The position numbers and the translations under genes were made by a program. The notes under the pieces were generated by a model. The model was not told the origin of the DNA, did no database searches, and saw nothing but the letters and a program-made list of their open reading frames with translations. From Ixodes scapularis (lineage: Eukaryota > Arthropoda > Arachnida > Ixodida > Ixodidae), in contig NW_024609880.1 in assembly GCF_016920785.2 (NCBI RefSeq), positions 50,058,296-50,122,295 on the forward strand: a stretch of 64,000 nucleotides of DNA. Reading direction: 5' to 3'. Of this stretch, positions 46,237-56,212 are shown piece after piece. The number at the start of each line of letters is the position of its first letter. The first letter of the stretch is position 1.

Positions 46237-46399
46237 TGAAATCAATACCGGAGGCCTTTGAGTTGGAGCCCAAGGAATTTGAGACGAAATACAACTTTAG
46301 CAAGCCCGAGGCAGACGACGTGATCATCTTCTCGTGCCGCTCTGGAAGGAGGGCTCTGTTGGCAGCTCAGAGACTTGACAAGCTCCAAAAGTACCGCAA
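46237..46399 (+). CDS. rhodanese-domain protein B, catalytic exon
   Basis: The exon is 163 nt, between CTCGTTACAG and AA|GTATGT. It reads (L)KSIPEAFELEPKEFETKYNF, then SKPEADDVIIFSCRSGRRAL and LAAQRLDKLQKYRK. The catalytic loop is C-R-S-G-R-R, the standard rhodanese form with active-site Cys. The start phase fits exon 36751-36891 (C|TG = Leu). The exon ends in phase 2, so a short last exon with the 'YxGSxxDWxxKGG' end is required downstream. None was recognised by eye between 46400 and 64000. It could be in the 100-N gap, missed, or beyond the window. Confidence 0.92.
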
Positions 46400-47142
46400 G
46401 TATGTTGTGCAATCACTCTGCCCGGTCCAACGCAGTGCACCGTCCTTATGGGTTAGCTCGCACATCCGTGTTTTTTGAGTGGGGAGGCCGAGCATGTCAT
46501 GATCTCTCACGATTGCTGGTAGCCCTTGACGCCTCTGACCTGCGTGTATATTTTTGTAATTTTCTACGCACAATTCTTTTGCCGTGGGCTCGAAACAAAT
46601 CTGACATTGTTATAAGTGACCATTTCCCATAGCTGGTGCGTAGATTTGATCCTACAAATGTCACACAAGCTTCAGTCTAATTGTACGCTGGTGGGAAGTG
46701 GCCCAGGTTTACCATATGGACAATGCCAATGGGCGTGCCAATGGGTGTGCCAGTGGTTACAAGAGATTTCAACGCACTTGGTACGGCCAAACGCAAGTGT
46801 GTGAACTGGACTTGTAGCGCTTTGCATGAAACCCTATTGATGGCATGCTCTTTATACACTCATTCTGTCCAAAGCTGTGGTTGGGCAGAGCCTTACTTAA
46901 AGCCTTTGTACCGTAAGATACCGAGCCTGCGTCCTTGTCGCAATCAACGTCCACCCCAGGGGCAGATGGAAAGGAGCCCCCCAAGGGGAAGCCCCAGGAT
47001 AAAAAAAAGGGGGGGGGGGGGGGGGGTACAGAAAGAGAACACTCGCTGCACGCCTCGTTACGTGTTGAATGTTTGTTTAAACGCACGTATAAATAGTAGA
47101 GAGACATAATTGCGACATCTGCCGCTTAAAAGCGGGGTTTAA
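46400..47142 (+). other. rhodanese B intron 3, start
   Basis: A G18 tract lies at 47009-47026 after an A8. No exon matching the expected last rhodanese exon was seen. Confidence 0.45.
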
Positions 47143-47897
47143 AGGGCAACTCCGCTCAATGCCGAAAAATTTAGGCTTACATGTGATTCCATTTCACAAA
47201 GCACTACTAAACAGCTCTACGTTTTCGGATTTGCGAATTGTGGAATATAATTTGTGTTATCTTAATTCAACCTTCAGCTGATACCAAAACCGAAACTTTG
47301 GTTGCGTCAAGCAACAATAGTCTCGTGCCGTCAGAGTCATGGCCACGTCACGTCGAACCACGTGGTCGTGCGACGTTTGTGAGGGCGAGGTACAGGACAC
47401 GCGACAAGGGCAAGTCGCTTTGCATGGCGTGTACGGTGATGGCCCCGGGGAGAGGGAGAAGGGGAGAAGACGAAAGAGGAGAGGGGGAGCGGAGAAACAG
47501 ACCAATAAGCGCGCAAACTAGCGTATTTACATTATGGTGATCACGTGGACGCCGCTGAGCCAACACCGGGAGGAGAAACTCATGACGTCATCGTTCAATT
47601 TCGGTCTGAGAAGTAAAAACAAACAGAACGTGATAATGACATAGACATGCCTCTGACGTAGTGGCTCAACGTTGGCCGCTCCAACTCCGTCGCATTGACT
47701 GCGCTGACGATTGCGCCTCACGTCGCACGCTAGAGTTGGCAGATTTCGGCAACATGGCTCATTTGAAAGTTTGCTGGCCAGTTTATTAAATATATAAACG
47801 GAATTAGATCGTAATATTTGGCATGGGGGTCTTCCTATATGATACTGAAGAGGGCTGCATAGTTTTCTAAATATCAAAAGTGAAGCGGAGTTGCCCT
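47143..47897. mobile_element. TTAA-flanked TIR element, 755 bp
   Basis: It is flanked by TTAA (47139-47142, 47898-47901) and has tips AGGGCAACTCCGCT and AGCGGAGTTGCCCT. A GC-rich interior patch (47440-47490) is purine-rich. No transposase. The superfamily (piggyBac-type target) is inferred from TTAA only. Confidence 0.75.
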
Positions 47898-48097
47898 TTA
47901 ACAGAATCTTCATTTAACTCTGTGCCCACTTTGCACAACATGGCTTGTGCAAAGTGCACAAACTATATTGTGACTATGGTTTAGGTTTTTCGGTAAATTT
48001 TGATAAACCACAAAAATTAACCCTCAAGTCGGTTTTATCAAAATCTGTCCTTGAACAAAAAAATGCAACCTATGCATCAAGAAAATCTTCATCTACA

Positions 48098-48357
48098 ATT
48101 ATAATGCAATTAAATGCAAAGGTGCAAGCAAGCTGGACAAGAATGACAACAATAATCCCTGGAGAAGGGGAGCAAGACGGACAAAGAACAAACACAAATC
48201 TCCAAACACAGCTAGGTGACTGTGCGCGACCGAAAAAGCTGTGTTTGGAGATTTGTGTTTGTCCTTTGTCCCTCTTGTTCCCCTTCTCCCTGGATTATTT
48301 TCGTCATTCTTGTCCAGCTCGCTTGCACCTTTGCATTTAATTGCATTATAATCATAA
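48098..48357. repeat. inverted dimer of a SINE 3' half
   Basis: The minus arm 48098-48235 and plus arm 48236-48357 are near-perfect inverted copies ('ccagctcgcttgcacc', 'tccccttctcc', 'gtttgtcctttgtccctctt', 'tttggagatttgtgttt'). The minus arm extends further 5' ('tttttcggtcgcgcacagtc'), into sequence that at 51345-51380 directly follows a tRNA-like head. The arms are therefore 5'-truncated SINE copies placed head to head. Confidence 0.75.
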
Positions 48358-48405
48358 CCTTAAAATTGCAAGCTTCACCCTTGTTGGTGTTAGACTGGTG
48401 GCAAC

Positions 48406-51232
48406 TAGGGATGCCGCAAACTTTTTTCGAATCGAAGTTTCGATGATCGAATCAAGCCTGTCGAAAGGTTCGAAAGATTTCGATTTTTCGAACTTTCCAT
48501 ATCGAGAAATTCGACTGAAGTCAAATTTTCGAACTTGTTAAACTAAGAAGTTCGACGCTTTTCGAGATATCGAACTTATTACGCTGCAAAATTCGATGCT
48601 TGTCGAACTTTCGAATTTGATAGACAAACAAATTCAATGATTTTCGAACTTTCGAATTTCTTGCACTAAAAAGTTCGAAGCTTTTCGAACTTTCGAACTT
48701 CTTACGCTAAGAAATTCAATAATTTTGGAACTTTCGAACCTATTGATCTAAATAATTCGAAAATTGTCGCAATTCCGATTCCTGCAAAATCAAAAGTTCG
48801 ATGAACTTCGAATTTTTAGGGTAAAAGTTCGAAGCTCGTCGAAATTCGTATTTTTAAGGTAAAAGTTCGAAGTTCATCGAACTTCGAAATATGGGCGGGC
48901 GGTTTCATTTGGATTTAAGCAGTGAGGTACATTCGTAATTTTTTTTCTCGCATTTTTACATGTGGTGCCGCATTCTTTGCGAAAGACAATGCCGTTTATT
49001 TCAATCATCTGGCATGCTTGGTTTTAAAGAAATGGATTCCCGAAGGAGCGAGGAAGGACGACGGGCTTTTGACAATTGTCGTTTGTAGAGATGTTCAACT
49101 TTTTTTAAGAATGATCAATGCATAACCTAGGTAAGCGTCGTCTTAAGATATGATTATTGATGTTCAAGACGAGTTTCGAAGAAATATCCGAATATGTATC
49201 TACGGGCAATTATGTCCTAAACTTGGTAATTTTTTTCGTCGAAATTGTTTGAGGTATCGCATTTAAATTGACACTACAGACAGTACATATCATTAATTTC
49301 TGAAGAATACAAATTATTGTATATATTGTTCTTTTCATGTTGAGGAATAAATTAAATCAGGGAGAAAGATTTCTAATATCGTTTAAGTTCGGCACGTCAT
49401 CAAAAACAAAAAAAACATTTATTATTATTATTTTTTTCATTTCTCTTTTTTGGGACGTGTTTCTTTCAGCCTGTACACATTTTGGTAGGAGAAATTTGTT
49501 TGTAGTTCCGAGCCTCTGAATATGCAAGAATACCACACTTCCGGCGGATTTTTGATAGTTTTTTTTCCAGCTTTTTATTTTTTGCATTTATTGTTACGTT
49601 TATTTATTTATTATTTTTACCAATGGCACAGTTATTTAGGTCGAAAAGACATAGCTTTGAACTTCCAAACCACTAAGTATGTGACGAGTAGTGCCTTCTG
49701 ACAACGAGTTTCTAACAATGACCATCTACGCGATCTTTTATGCAGTGACGAGCGACAGTAGCTATACATATGTATAAATAATTTCAGATTAAAATAAGCT
49801 CGACCATGGCCTCTTTTCCCGTATTGTTTTCTTTAACAGTCCGAAATATCTGGGGGGGGGGAGACCGGAGGCCCCTCCCCCCCCCCCCCCCCCCCCCCCC
49901 CGCCCCTTTTTTTTTTCCTATTCCGACGCTGCTGGTGTGGTAGAACGCTCCTCGACCTCAAGCTGTGTCGGCTTCTATGCTTTTTGCTCGGCGTTTCTTC
50001 TGTCTCCGAAAATAAACCTCCAAAGCAATTACAAACTAAAAAAAATGTCAAGGTGCAGGCGAGCTGGTGTCTGTTGATCATGATGCAAAATCCCGAGACT
50101 GGGAATGAAATTCGAAAGAAATAGTGTAAGAAGAAAGAAAAAAGGGGACAAGACAAAGTGTCAAACTCAGCTGAGTTGAGTTTGAGACGTTGTCCTGAGC
50201 TGAGTTTGAGACGCTGTCCTGTCCCCTTTTTTCTGTCTTACACTTTTTCTTTCAAATTCAATTCCCAGTCTCAGGATTTTGCATCACGTACAAACTAAAC
50301 TTACTATATGCCAGCGTCACTCGGGCGGCGTTCAAGCGGATGTTTACCAGCGTGCAAGGGGGTGGGGAGGCAGTTTGCCAGATCGCTTCAAGGTTTTTCT
50401 GAGCCTCAGTGACACTCAACCACCTGCCTGCCCCTGGCCGTTTCGAACTGGATGAGTATCGTTAAACAGTACGTTCGTGTGATCACTACTGCGTGATGCA
50501 CGTTAAAGACCTCCCCCCCCCCCCCGGGCTGGCGGCCACAATTACTGTTCTGCACGCGTCACTTTGCACTGGCAAATAATCCAGCACATCCGGGACACTC
50601 GTCGTCTCATTTAATTGCCTGACCAACTTCGCGCAATCTGAATATCACACCCGAACATTTCTAAACCTGATTTCGTGAAAACCAGTGAGGCGTGAAAACG
50701 TTATTTGAAACTGAAACTGGAGGCGGAACATGAAAACCGGACTTCGAACTTTGGGCACTTGGACTTTAAAGAAAATCAAAACCTAAGTTTCTTTTTCAAA
50801 TTTAGCGCTAAAAGAGAGTCGAAACCTTCAAACTTTTCGAACTTTATGTGGAAAGAAATTCGAAATATTCGAATTTATCGAACTTCATGTCAATAAGAAT
50901 TCGAAACGTTCGAAATTTTCGAATTTCAGATCCAAAGAAATTTGAAACATTCGATTCTCTCGAATTTAAAGTTAGGAAAGTTCGAAATCTTCGAATTTCT
51001 CAAACCTGAAGTAAACAAATATTCGAAATAATCGAACCCGAACTTTTACAAACCGTGGAAGCTTCGAACTTTTCGAATTCGAAACTTCACTATTTTTGAA
51101 AGTTGCAAATTTTTCGAATTCGAACCTCCGTACGGTCGAAAATATCGAAACCTTTCGAATTCGAACATCAGTTCGGTTCGAAAATATCGAAATCTTTCGA
51201 AATCGAACTTAGGGTGGTTCACGGCATCCCTA
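48406..51232. mobile_element. hAT-type element, 2.83 kb, TTCGAA-rich
   Basis: The tips are TAGGGATGCCGCAAAC at 48406 and the inverse GTTCACGGCATCCCTA ending at 51232. A perfect 8-bp duplication GTGGCAAC flanks it (48398-48405, 51233-51240). Subterminal zones (48415-48900 and 50740-51210) are long arrays of 'ttcgaa(c/t)tt' words in both orientations. The tip resembles TAGGGGTGTCGCGAAC of the 470-bp MITE family, so the two families are probably related. I recognise no transposase in the central 1.8 kb, which has been invaded by a Penelope-type dimer (50041-50288) and C/G tracts (49851-49901). Confidence 0.9.
50041..50288. mobile_element. Penelope-type 3' fragment, inverted dimer 3
   Basis: The arms 'cccgagactgggaat..aaagaaatagtgtaag..ggggacaag' and 'gacaggtcccc'-type inverse (50203-50287) meet around 50165-50200, where 'gagctgagtttgaga(c)' is duplicated. 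An 11-bp duplication TACAAACTAAA flanks it (50030-50040, 50289-50299). The left (minus) arm carries the extension with CCAGCTCGCCTGCAC (50053-50067 on the minus strand). The right arm stops at 'gattttgcatcacg'. It is nested in the 2.83-kb hAT element. No ORF; assignment to Penelope rests on the dimer form and the shared extension. Confidence 0.8.
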
Positions 51233-51275
51233 GTGGCAACTGATAAAACCCGCTTGCTCTACTGACGTCTAACCC

Positions 51276-51447
51276 CTGGTTAGCTCAGTTGGTAGAGCGC
51301 TCCACCTGTAATGGAGAGGTCCCGGGTTCGGTACCCGGACCAGGCGGATTTTTTCGGTCGGGCACCAGTCACTTAGCTGTGTTTGGAGATTTGTGTTTAT
51401 CCTTTGTCCCTCTTGTTCCCCTTCTCCAGGGATTATTTTCGTCTTCA
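51276..51447 (+). mobile_element. tRNA-derived SINE
   Basis: The head at about 51276-51349 folds like a tRNA: A box 'GGTTAGCTCAGTTGGTAGAG' (which fits TRGYnnAnnnG), anticodon stem CTCCA/TGGAG with loop CCTGTAA, and B box GGTTCGGTACC. The loop has C where U33 is invariant, and the B box has a GGTAC change. It is followed by 'tttttcggtcgggcaccagt' and the same 3' half as the 48098-48357 dimer. So it is a SINE, not a tRNA gene. A 12-bp direct repeat TCTTCATCTACA at 48086-48097 and 51442-51453 may be the target duplication of the original composite insertion. Confidence 0.8.
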
Positions 51448-54370
51448 TCTACAGTTTTATTTTGGCACAAAACACTGCCTTATATGAAATGTCCTCAAGG
51501 CTGGTTTTTTCTCTGGATTTCCACATCTCATTTCTCCTCCTCGTCAGTGCGGGGATGTATTTCAAGTATTCAGGTCATGCAAATGTTTTGCGGAGGTTGG
51601 GGAATCACATGCCCCGTTTTCTTCAACATAATTTTTGAAAAACCCAGTTTTTTCGTCCAATACCTAAAGTTGTCACCAGAGAACACCAAGATTTTGAGGT
51701 TAAAAGCACTAAAAACAACAGACAAGTAAAAGAAACAAACAACACAGAGCGCTACTTGCAACTGAAGTTTATTTTCAGAACACCAAATTTCTGGGAAAAA
51801 GTAAATCCCAAAAAAGCATCCACAAATTTTAGGAAAAATAAACCCCGAAACCATGAAACCCTACCAAACCTATGAGCTAGGCAGCACTAACGCATGGAGA
51901 CATGCTCGAGGCACTGAAAGCTCGAGCTAAAAATATCGGGAGTTTATCAGGACTTATAATGGAGGAGAAAGGACATAGGATTCCCTTACCTTCAATGGTG
52001 CATGCGCGTGAATTGCGTATTGATAAAAGAAAAAAAAAGGCGATAAGGAGTCCGGAGAAATAAGCAGCCTTGCAGACAGTTCAGTATGGGCGGTGTTCCC
52101 ATTCAGAACAAAAGCTGTAATACAGGTTTTCTTCCTGTGAGTCTTGGGTTGCAGATGTTTAAGGGCAGCTCCAATTCAGGTTTTTTCTGTTTTCTTTGAT
52201 TTTGATAAAACCAGTTTGGACGTTAATCTTCGGGTTTTTCAGTATTTACCAAAAAGACAAAACCCTACTCATGTGCGACAGTACCTCCGATCACCAGCGT
52301 CGAGTTCAATTAGACAACATCTCTTTCGAATTCTTATAATAAATTTCAGATTTTGAGATTACCACAAGAAGTTTTGTGCGTCGGCTATTATCTGACGAAA
52401 CATTTGCCAAAATGCTCTACACCAGATTACGTGGTAAAGTGGGGCCTACGAAATAAGTTTGGTTATTTTATCAAATTATGTCCCGACTACACTTTCAGCC
52501 TGACTCGGTTGTTTTAACATATAGCCAGAAAAACAAGCACGAAATAAGTTAAGGGCAATATAAAAAGGCTTACCATTTTCGCTGCGGTGCATGTGATGTA
52601 TCCGATAAGGTCGAAACGGGCGAGCAAGACTTGGTCGGCTCAGACACCATACAAAAACAAATTGTAATCACGAATTCCCGGAATCAAATTCAATTGTTTG
52701 TTGCCATTCAGTGTGGCCATTGGGTGTAGACTTGGCCGTCTTTGTCCAAGCCAAATATTTTTTTTATGTCCCTACGTGTGGACCTGAAGACATCGGAGTG
52801 ACAGCCAATAACATTGAGATTTTTCAAAATAATGCTAGCTCCTTTCCTTTTTCCTCTCTGAATGAATTTCTGGGAATGGCGACAAAAGGTTTTCAAAGTT
52901 AGTTATCCGTAGCCTTCCCCACTCCAAGGCAGCTCGCCTGGACAGGGTGCCAGAAGGAAAGTAATGATCCTCAAAGACCCATCACCCTGTCGGAGGGAGC
53001 AAAGCGGAAGGGTGTCATATTTCTGTCGTGCTCAAATCAGCTTATTTTCGACATTCTTTCTTCTGTTCGGGGGTGGCGACATTTAATTCCCTCAGGTCTG
53101 CTGAAGCTTTCCGAGGACGACGGTGAAGGTTGCTACTCAAGCTTACTGTCAAATGAAACCAGGCTCTTTTTTTTCTTTTTCTACGCCGCATTGTTGCGAG
53201 GATGCAGGTGCGCTTTGACGCTTGGGACCCCTGCTTATTTATCATCTTAACTGGCAAGTCGAAGGAAACGACACCAATATATGGTTTAGACAAACATCTC
53301 AGAGGTTCGACTGTAGCGTGTTCAAATTTTATACTTTGAAAGTTAGCATTTCCTGTGCTCGGATACAAATTGTTGTGAATCCATCAATGTTTCGCGCTGG
53401 GTTCTGGCTTGCACAGTCCGCGCAGCATCGCCAGAGAGGAAAGGAGGGGGGGGGGGGGGGGGGGGGGGGGGTGGGGGGAGGGGGGGGTGCTGATATGTTT
53501 CGGAAAAGACCCTCGCCCCCCCCCCACCGGATCTGCCATTGCCCCTGCCTTTGAAACATTCGGGATATAAGCGAGGGATGTATCAAGAGCACCCACCTCA
53601 GCTAACTTCCTACGCCAAAAAGCCAGCCAAGGTGTTCCTTCGTGTCGGCTGTTCTTCTCCGAGAAGCTAGTGCAAGGCGGCAAAGCTTTACACGCACGTG
53701 TCGGTGCAAAGGGTTGAAGCTTGATGCGAGAGCGACGGCGAGGAAGCAGGCTTGACCGGCATGGTTGATCTAAAGATGAGGTGTTCCGCCAGACCGCTTT
53801 ACTGCTATAGCATTTTGTTTGATCAAGCAAAGTTTACTGCCCTTCCATCGTGCCCATTCTGCTTTGCAACCTTTAAACAAGTGTCCGTCCCCAATTTTTC
53901 TTGTTTTCTTGAACTTTTGGGTAGGTGCTTGCTCGGTGTCTTACGGTATGCACATGTGTGTTTATCTCTATGTGCAAGGCATTGCAAGCCTACAGGAATG
54001 GGCCTTTGGCCTTCTGTGGTGACCTGACTCTCCGGAATTAAGTAAAGAATATCAGTATCCAGCCGGAAAGGAGAAACTGCCCCTCAGTTTTTCCTTTCTA
54101 TAAAACCCTCCTTCTTTCTAAAGGGTTAGCTTTGAAAAGTTTTATTTTGAGGAAGTGGGGTGAAGTGTGTGAGAAGAAATAGAAGTAAAGACACTGGGAA
54201 AGTTTTTTTTCTTTTTTTAGGTTGGAAACAATTTTCTGGGTTGCCGACCTTTCCAATATTATTTTCCGAAAGTGATGTTTTCACCTCCTGGGGTAGGACG
54301 GGTGCGGGGGGGAGCTTAATAGTATAGATCATTCCACTAAATGCCCTCAGAGTGGCATCATTTTGTTACA
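51448..54370. other. unassigned, repeat fragments
   Basis: Segment 52170-52265 ('gattttgataaaacc' .. 'tatttaccaaaaagac') mirrors 47985-48050, so a larger TIR element may enclose this nest. G tracts are at 53446-53471 and 53473-53487 and a C tract at 53517-53524. No gene was recognised and no rhodanese last exon. Confidence 0.4.
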
Positions 54371-54470
54371 NNNNNNNNNNNNNNNNNNNNNNNNNNNNNN
54401 NNNNNNNNNNNNNNNNNNNNNNNNNNNNNNNNNNNNNNNNNNNNNNNNNNNNNNNNNNNNNNNNNNNNNN
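54371..54470. other. assembly gap, 100 N
   Basis: Exactly 100 N, the standard placeholder for a gap of unknown size. Confidence 0.99.
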
Positions 54471-56045
54471 TAGCTGGTTCGTGCTCAATCAACGCCTCAA
54501 AGTGAGACAGCACGAGCTCTCCCTTGCTATAGCGTACGGTCTACTAAAAGTTCCTAGCGTAATTATACAGAGTTCCGGTGCTCCGGTTTCCAATTTCCTC
54601 GTGGACGCCGCCATTTTCGTGCTTTGCGCAGAGCAGGCGCAAAGAGATCGTTTAGATTACGAAATGCGACTTTCAGAACTTTAGACACGCTTTCAGGATG
54701 CTCAGGCGATGTCGTTTTGCCCTGCAGGCTGCTTTTTTACAAATCTGGAAGGCGGAAAAGCGCTTTGTGTGATTTTAGATAAAGTTTCAAATAACTGGCA
54801 ATGGTGCACCAAGATGGCTGACGTACAGAGGACAGTGACATAGTTGTGCTGCTTATATGTTTAGACAGCCTTGACGGGTTGTCTTGTCTCTTAGCTGTAG
54901 ATGAGAAATTGTGCGAGTGCAGTACAACCGCTAAACAGGGCTCTTTAACGTGCACCACGCAGTAGTGATTTCCACGAACGAGTGCCGGTATGAAACTCAT
55001 TCAGATCAAAACGGGCAGGGGGTGCGGATCGAACCCAGGGAAGTTGTGCAACGCAAGCCCACTAGGTCGCCAACTCCAACTCTTTATAGGTGGCGAAGTC
55101 GTAGTTCCAAGATGGCGGAAGAGACGGGGATAGATCTTCCATGCGCCTTCTCGGTGACTGCTGGTTTGTGTGGTTGTATTTATTTATTTGCGCACAAATG
55201 CAAAACGGTCAGGGGGCTGGAGCGTATCACAGATAATGGTCAGAGATGTTTACGTGCGTTAAAAAAAAAAAAAAGAAAAAAAAACTGTTTTTTTTTTTTT
55301 TAAGTTGCAGGAACAACACGGAACTTGTGAGGCTTTCCGGAGCGCGAGCGCGTTTTGGGCGCCGGTCACGTCCTTGTATGTGGCAAAATAGTTTTGTTGG
55401 TGGTGAAAATATTTTCGTGTTTGCAGTGTGCCTCGCCACCAGTGCTTCGTAACATGAGCCACGTGGGGCGAACGTCAAGGTCCGGTATAGAGCAGCGTTC
55501 GGAGTCCTGATGTCACGATGTCAGCTGCTCACAGCTGACACACCGTCGCGGTTTTAGTGCATTGCAACGCGTGATCAACCTGCGGCAGACAGTTTTAGCG
55601 TAGCGTAACCGCAGGTAAGGCAGTGCGACCAAAAGTACACGCTGTATCGTTGAAGCATGATTTTCAGTGCGCGCCATGAGCGTTGGCGTGCTTATGGTAT
55701 AGCCTGTAATAATGCTATAAAAAAAGAAAAGAAAATAAAAAGAACACGATTACGCCGTCGGTGTGTTTAGGGGTTTTGTTTATTGCTTTGTCAAAACAAA
55801 TATCCAAATATACAGTATGCTACACCTGTGTACGTGTTACTAGCATCGACGCGACCCGCCTCGACAAAACTGCCCGTTTTAACCACTCCTCTCGATCGGT
55901 GCAGAAACACGCTTAAAAATACTGCGAGTATTTCTTCATTTGCCCTTCTAATTAACTGACAGCAGGTACGCGTAGCCGGTCTTTTGGAAGTGCGTGGAGC
56001 AAACTGCCTCGAGCATGGTGCGACGCCCGTTGGATGTAGGCCGCA
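54471..56045. other. unassigned sequence with SINE-like repeat
   Basis: The dispersed SINE-like repeat copy 3 occupies 54885-55075. An A/T mirror run (A14..T16) lies at 55261-55301. No gene was found. Confidence 0.45.
54885..55075 (+). repeat. dispersed SINE-like repeat, copy 3
   Basis: It contains 'tagctgtagatgagaaattg', 'gtgcagtaca', 'ggtatgaaactcattcagatc', 'aaacgggcagggggtgcgga' and 'tcgaacccaggg', matching the order in copies 10677-10908 and 25945-26195. It has an extra block with 'acgtgcaccacgcagtagtg'. Confidence 0.6.
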
Positions 56046-56212
56046 CCACCTGTGCGGCCTATAAGAGCCGACTTCGACGCGCTGCTCGCCAGTGTGCATG
56101 GAAGCTTTCCAGCTATGAAGTGCTTGAACTTTTTCATCTTGGTATTGCAGGTTAGTAAACAGAGATCCTGTCATTGTTTCCGTTCTAATAACATTTGCCT
56201 TTTTAAGCTTCC

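Noticed and set aside
51276..51349. A functional tRNA gene (apparent anticodon TGT)
   Set aside because: Position 33 is C instead of U, the B box is altered, and the segment is fused to a SINE body seen again at 48098-48357.
52711..52902. Last rhodanese B exon ('..SLNEFLGMATKGF..')
   Set aside because: Superficial likeness to GSxxDWxxKGG only; no acceptor in the right phase and the key Gly-Ser and Asp-Trp are absent.
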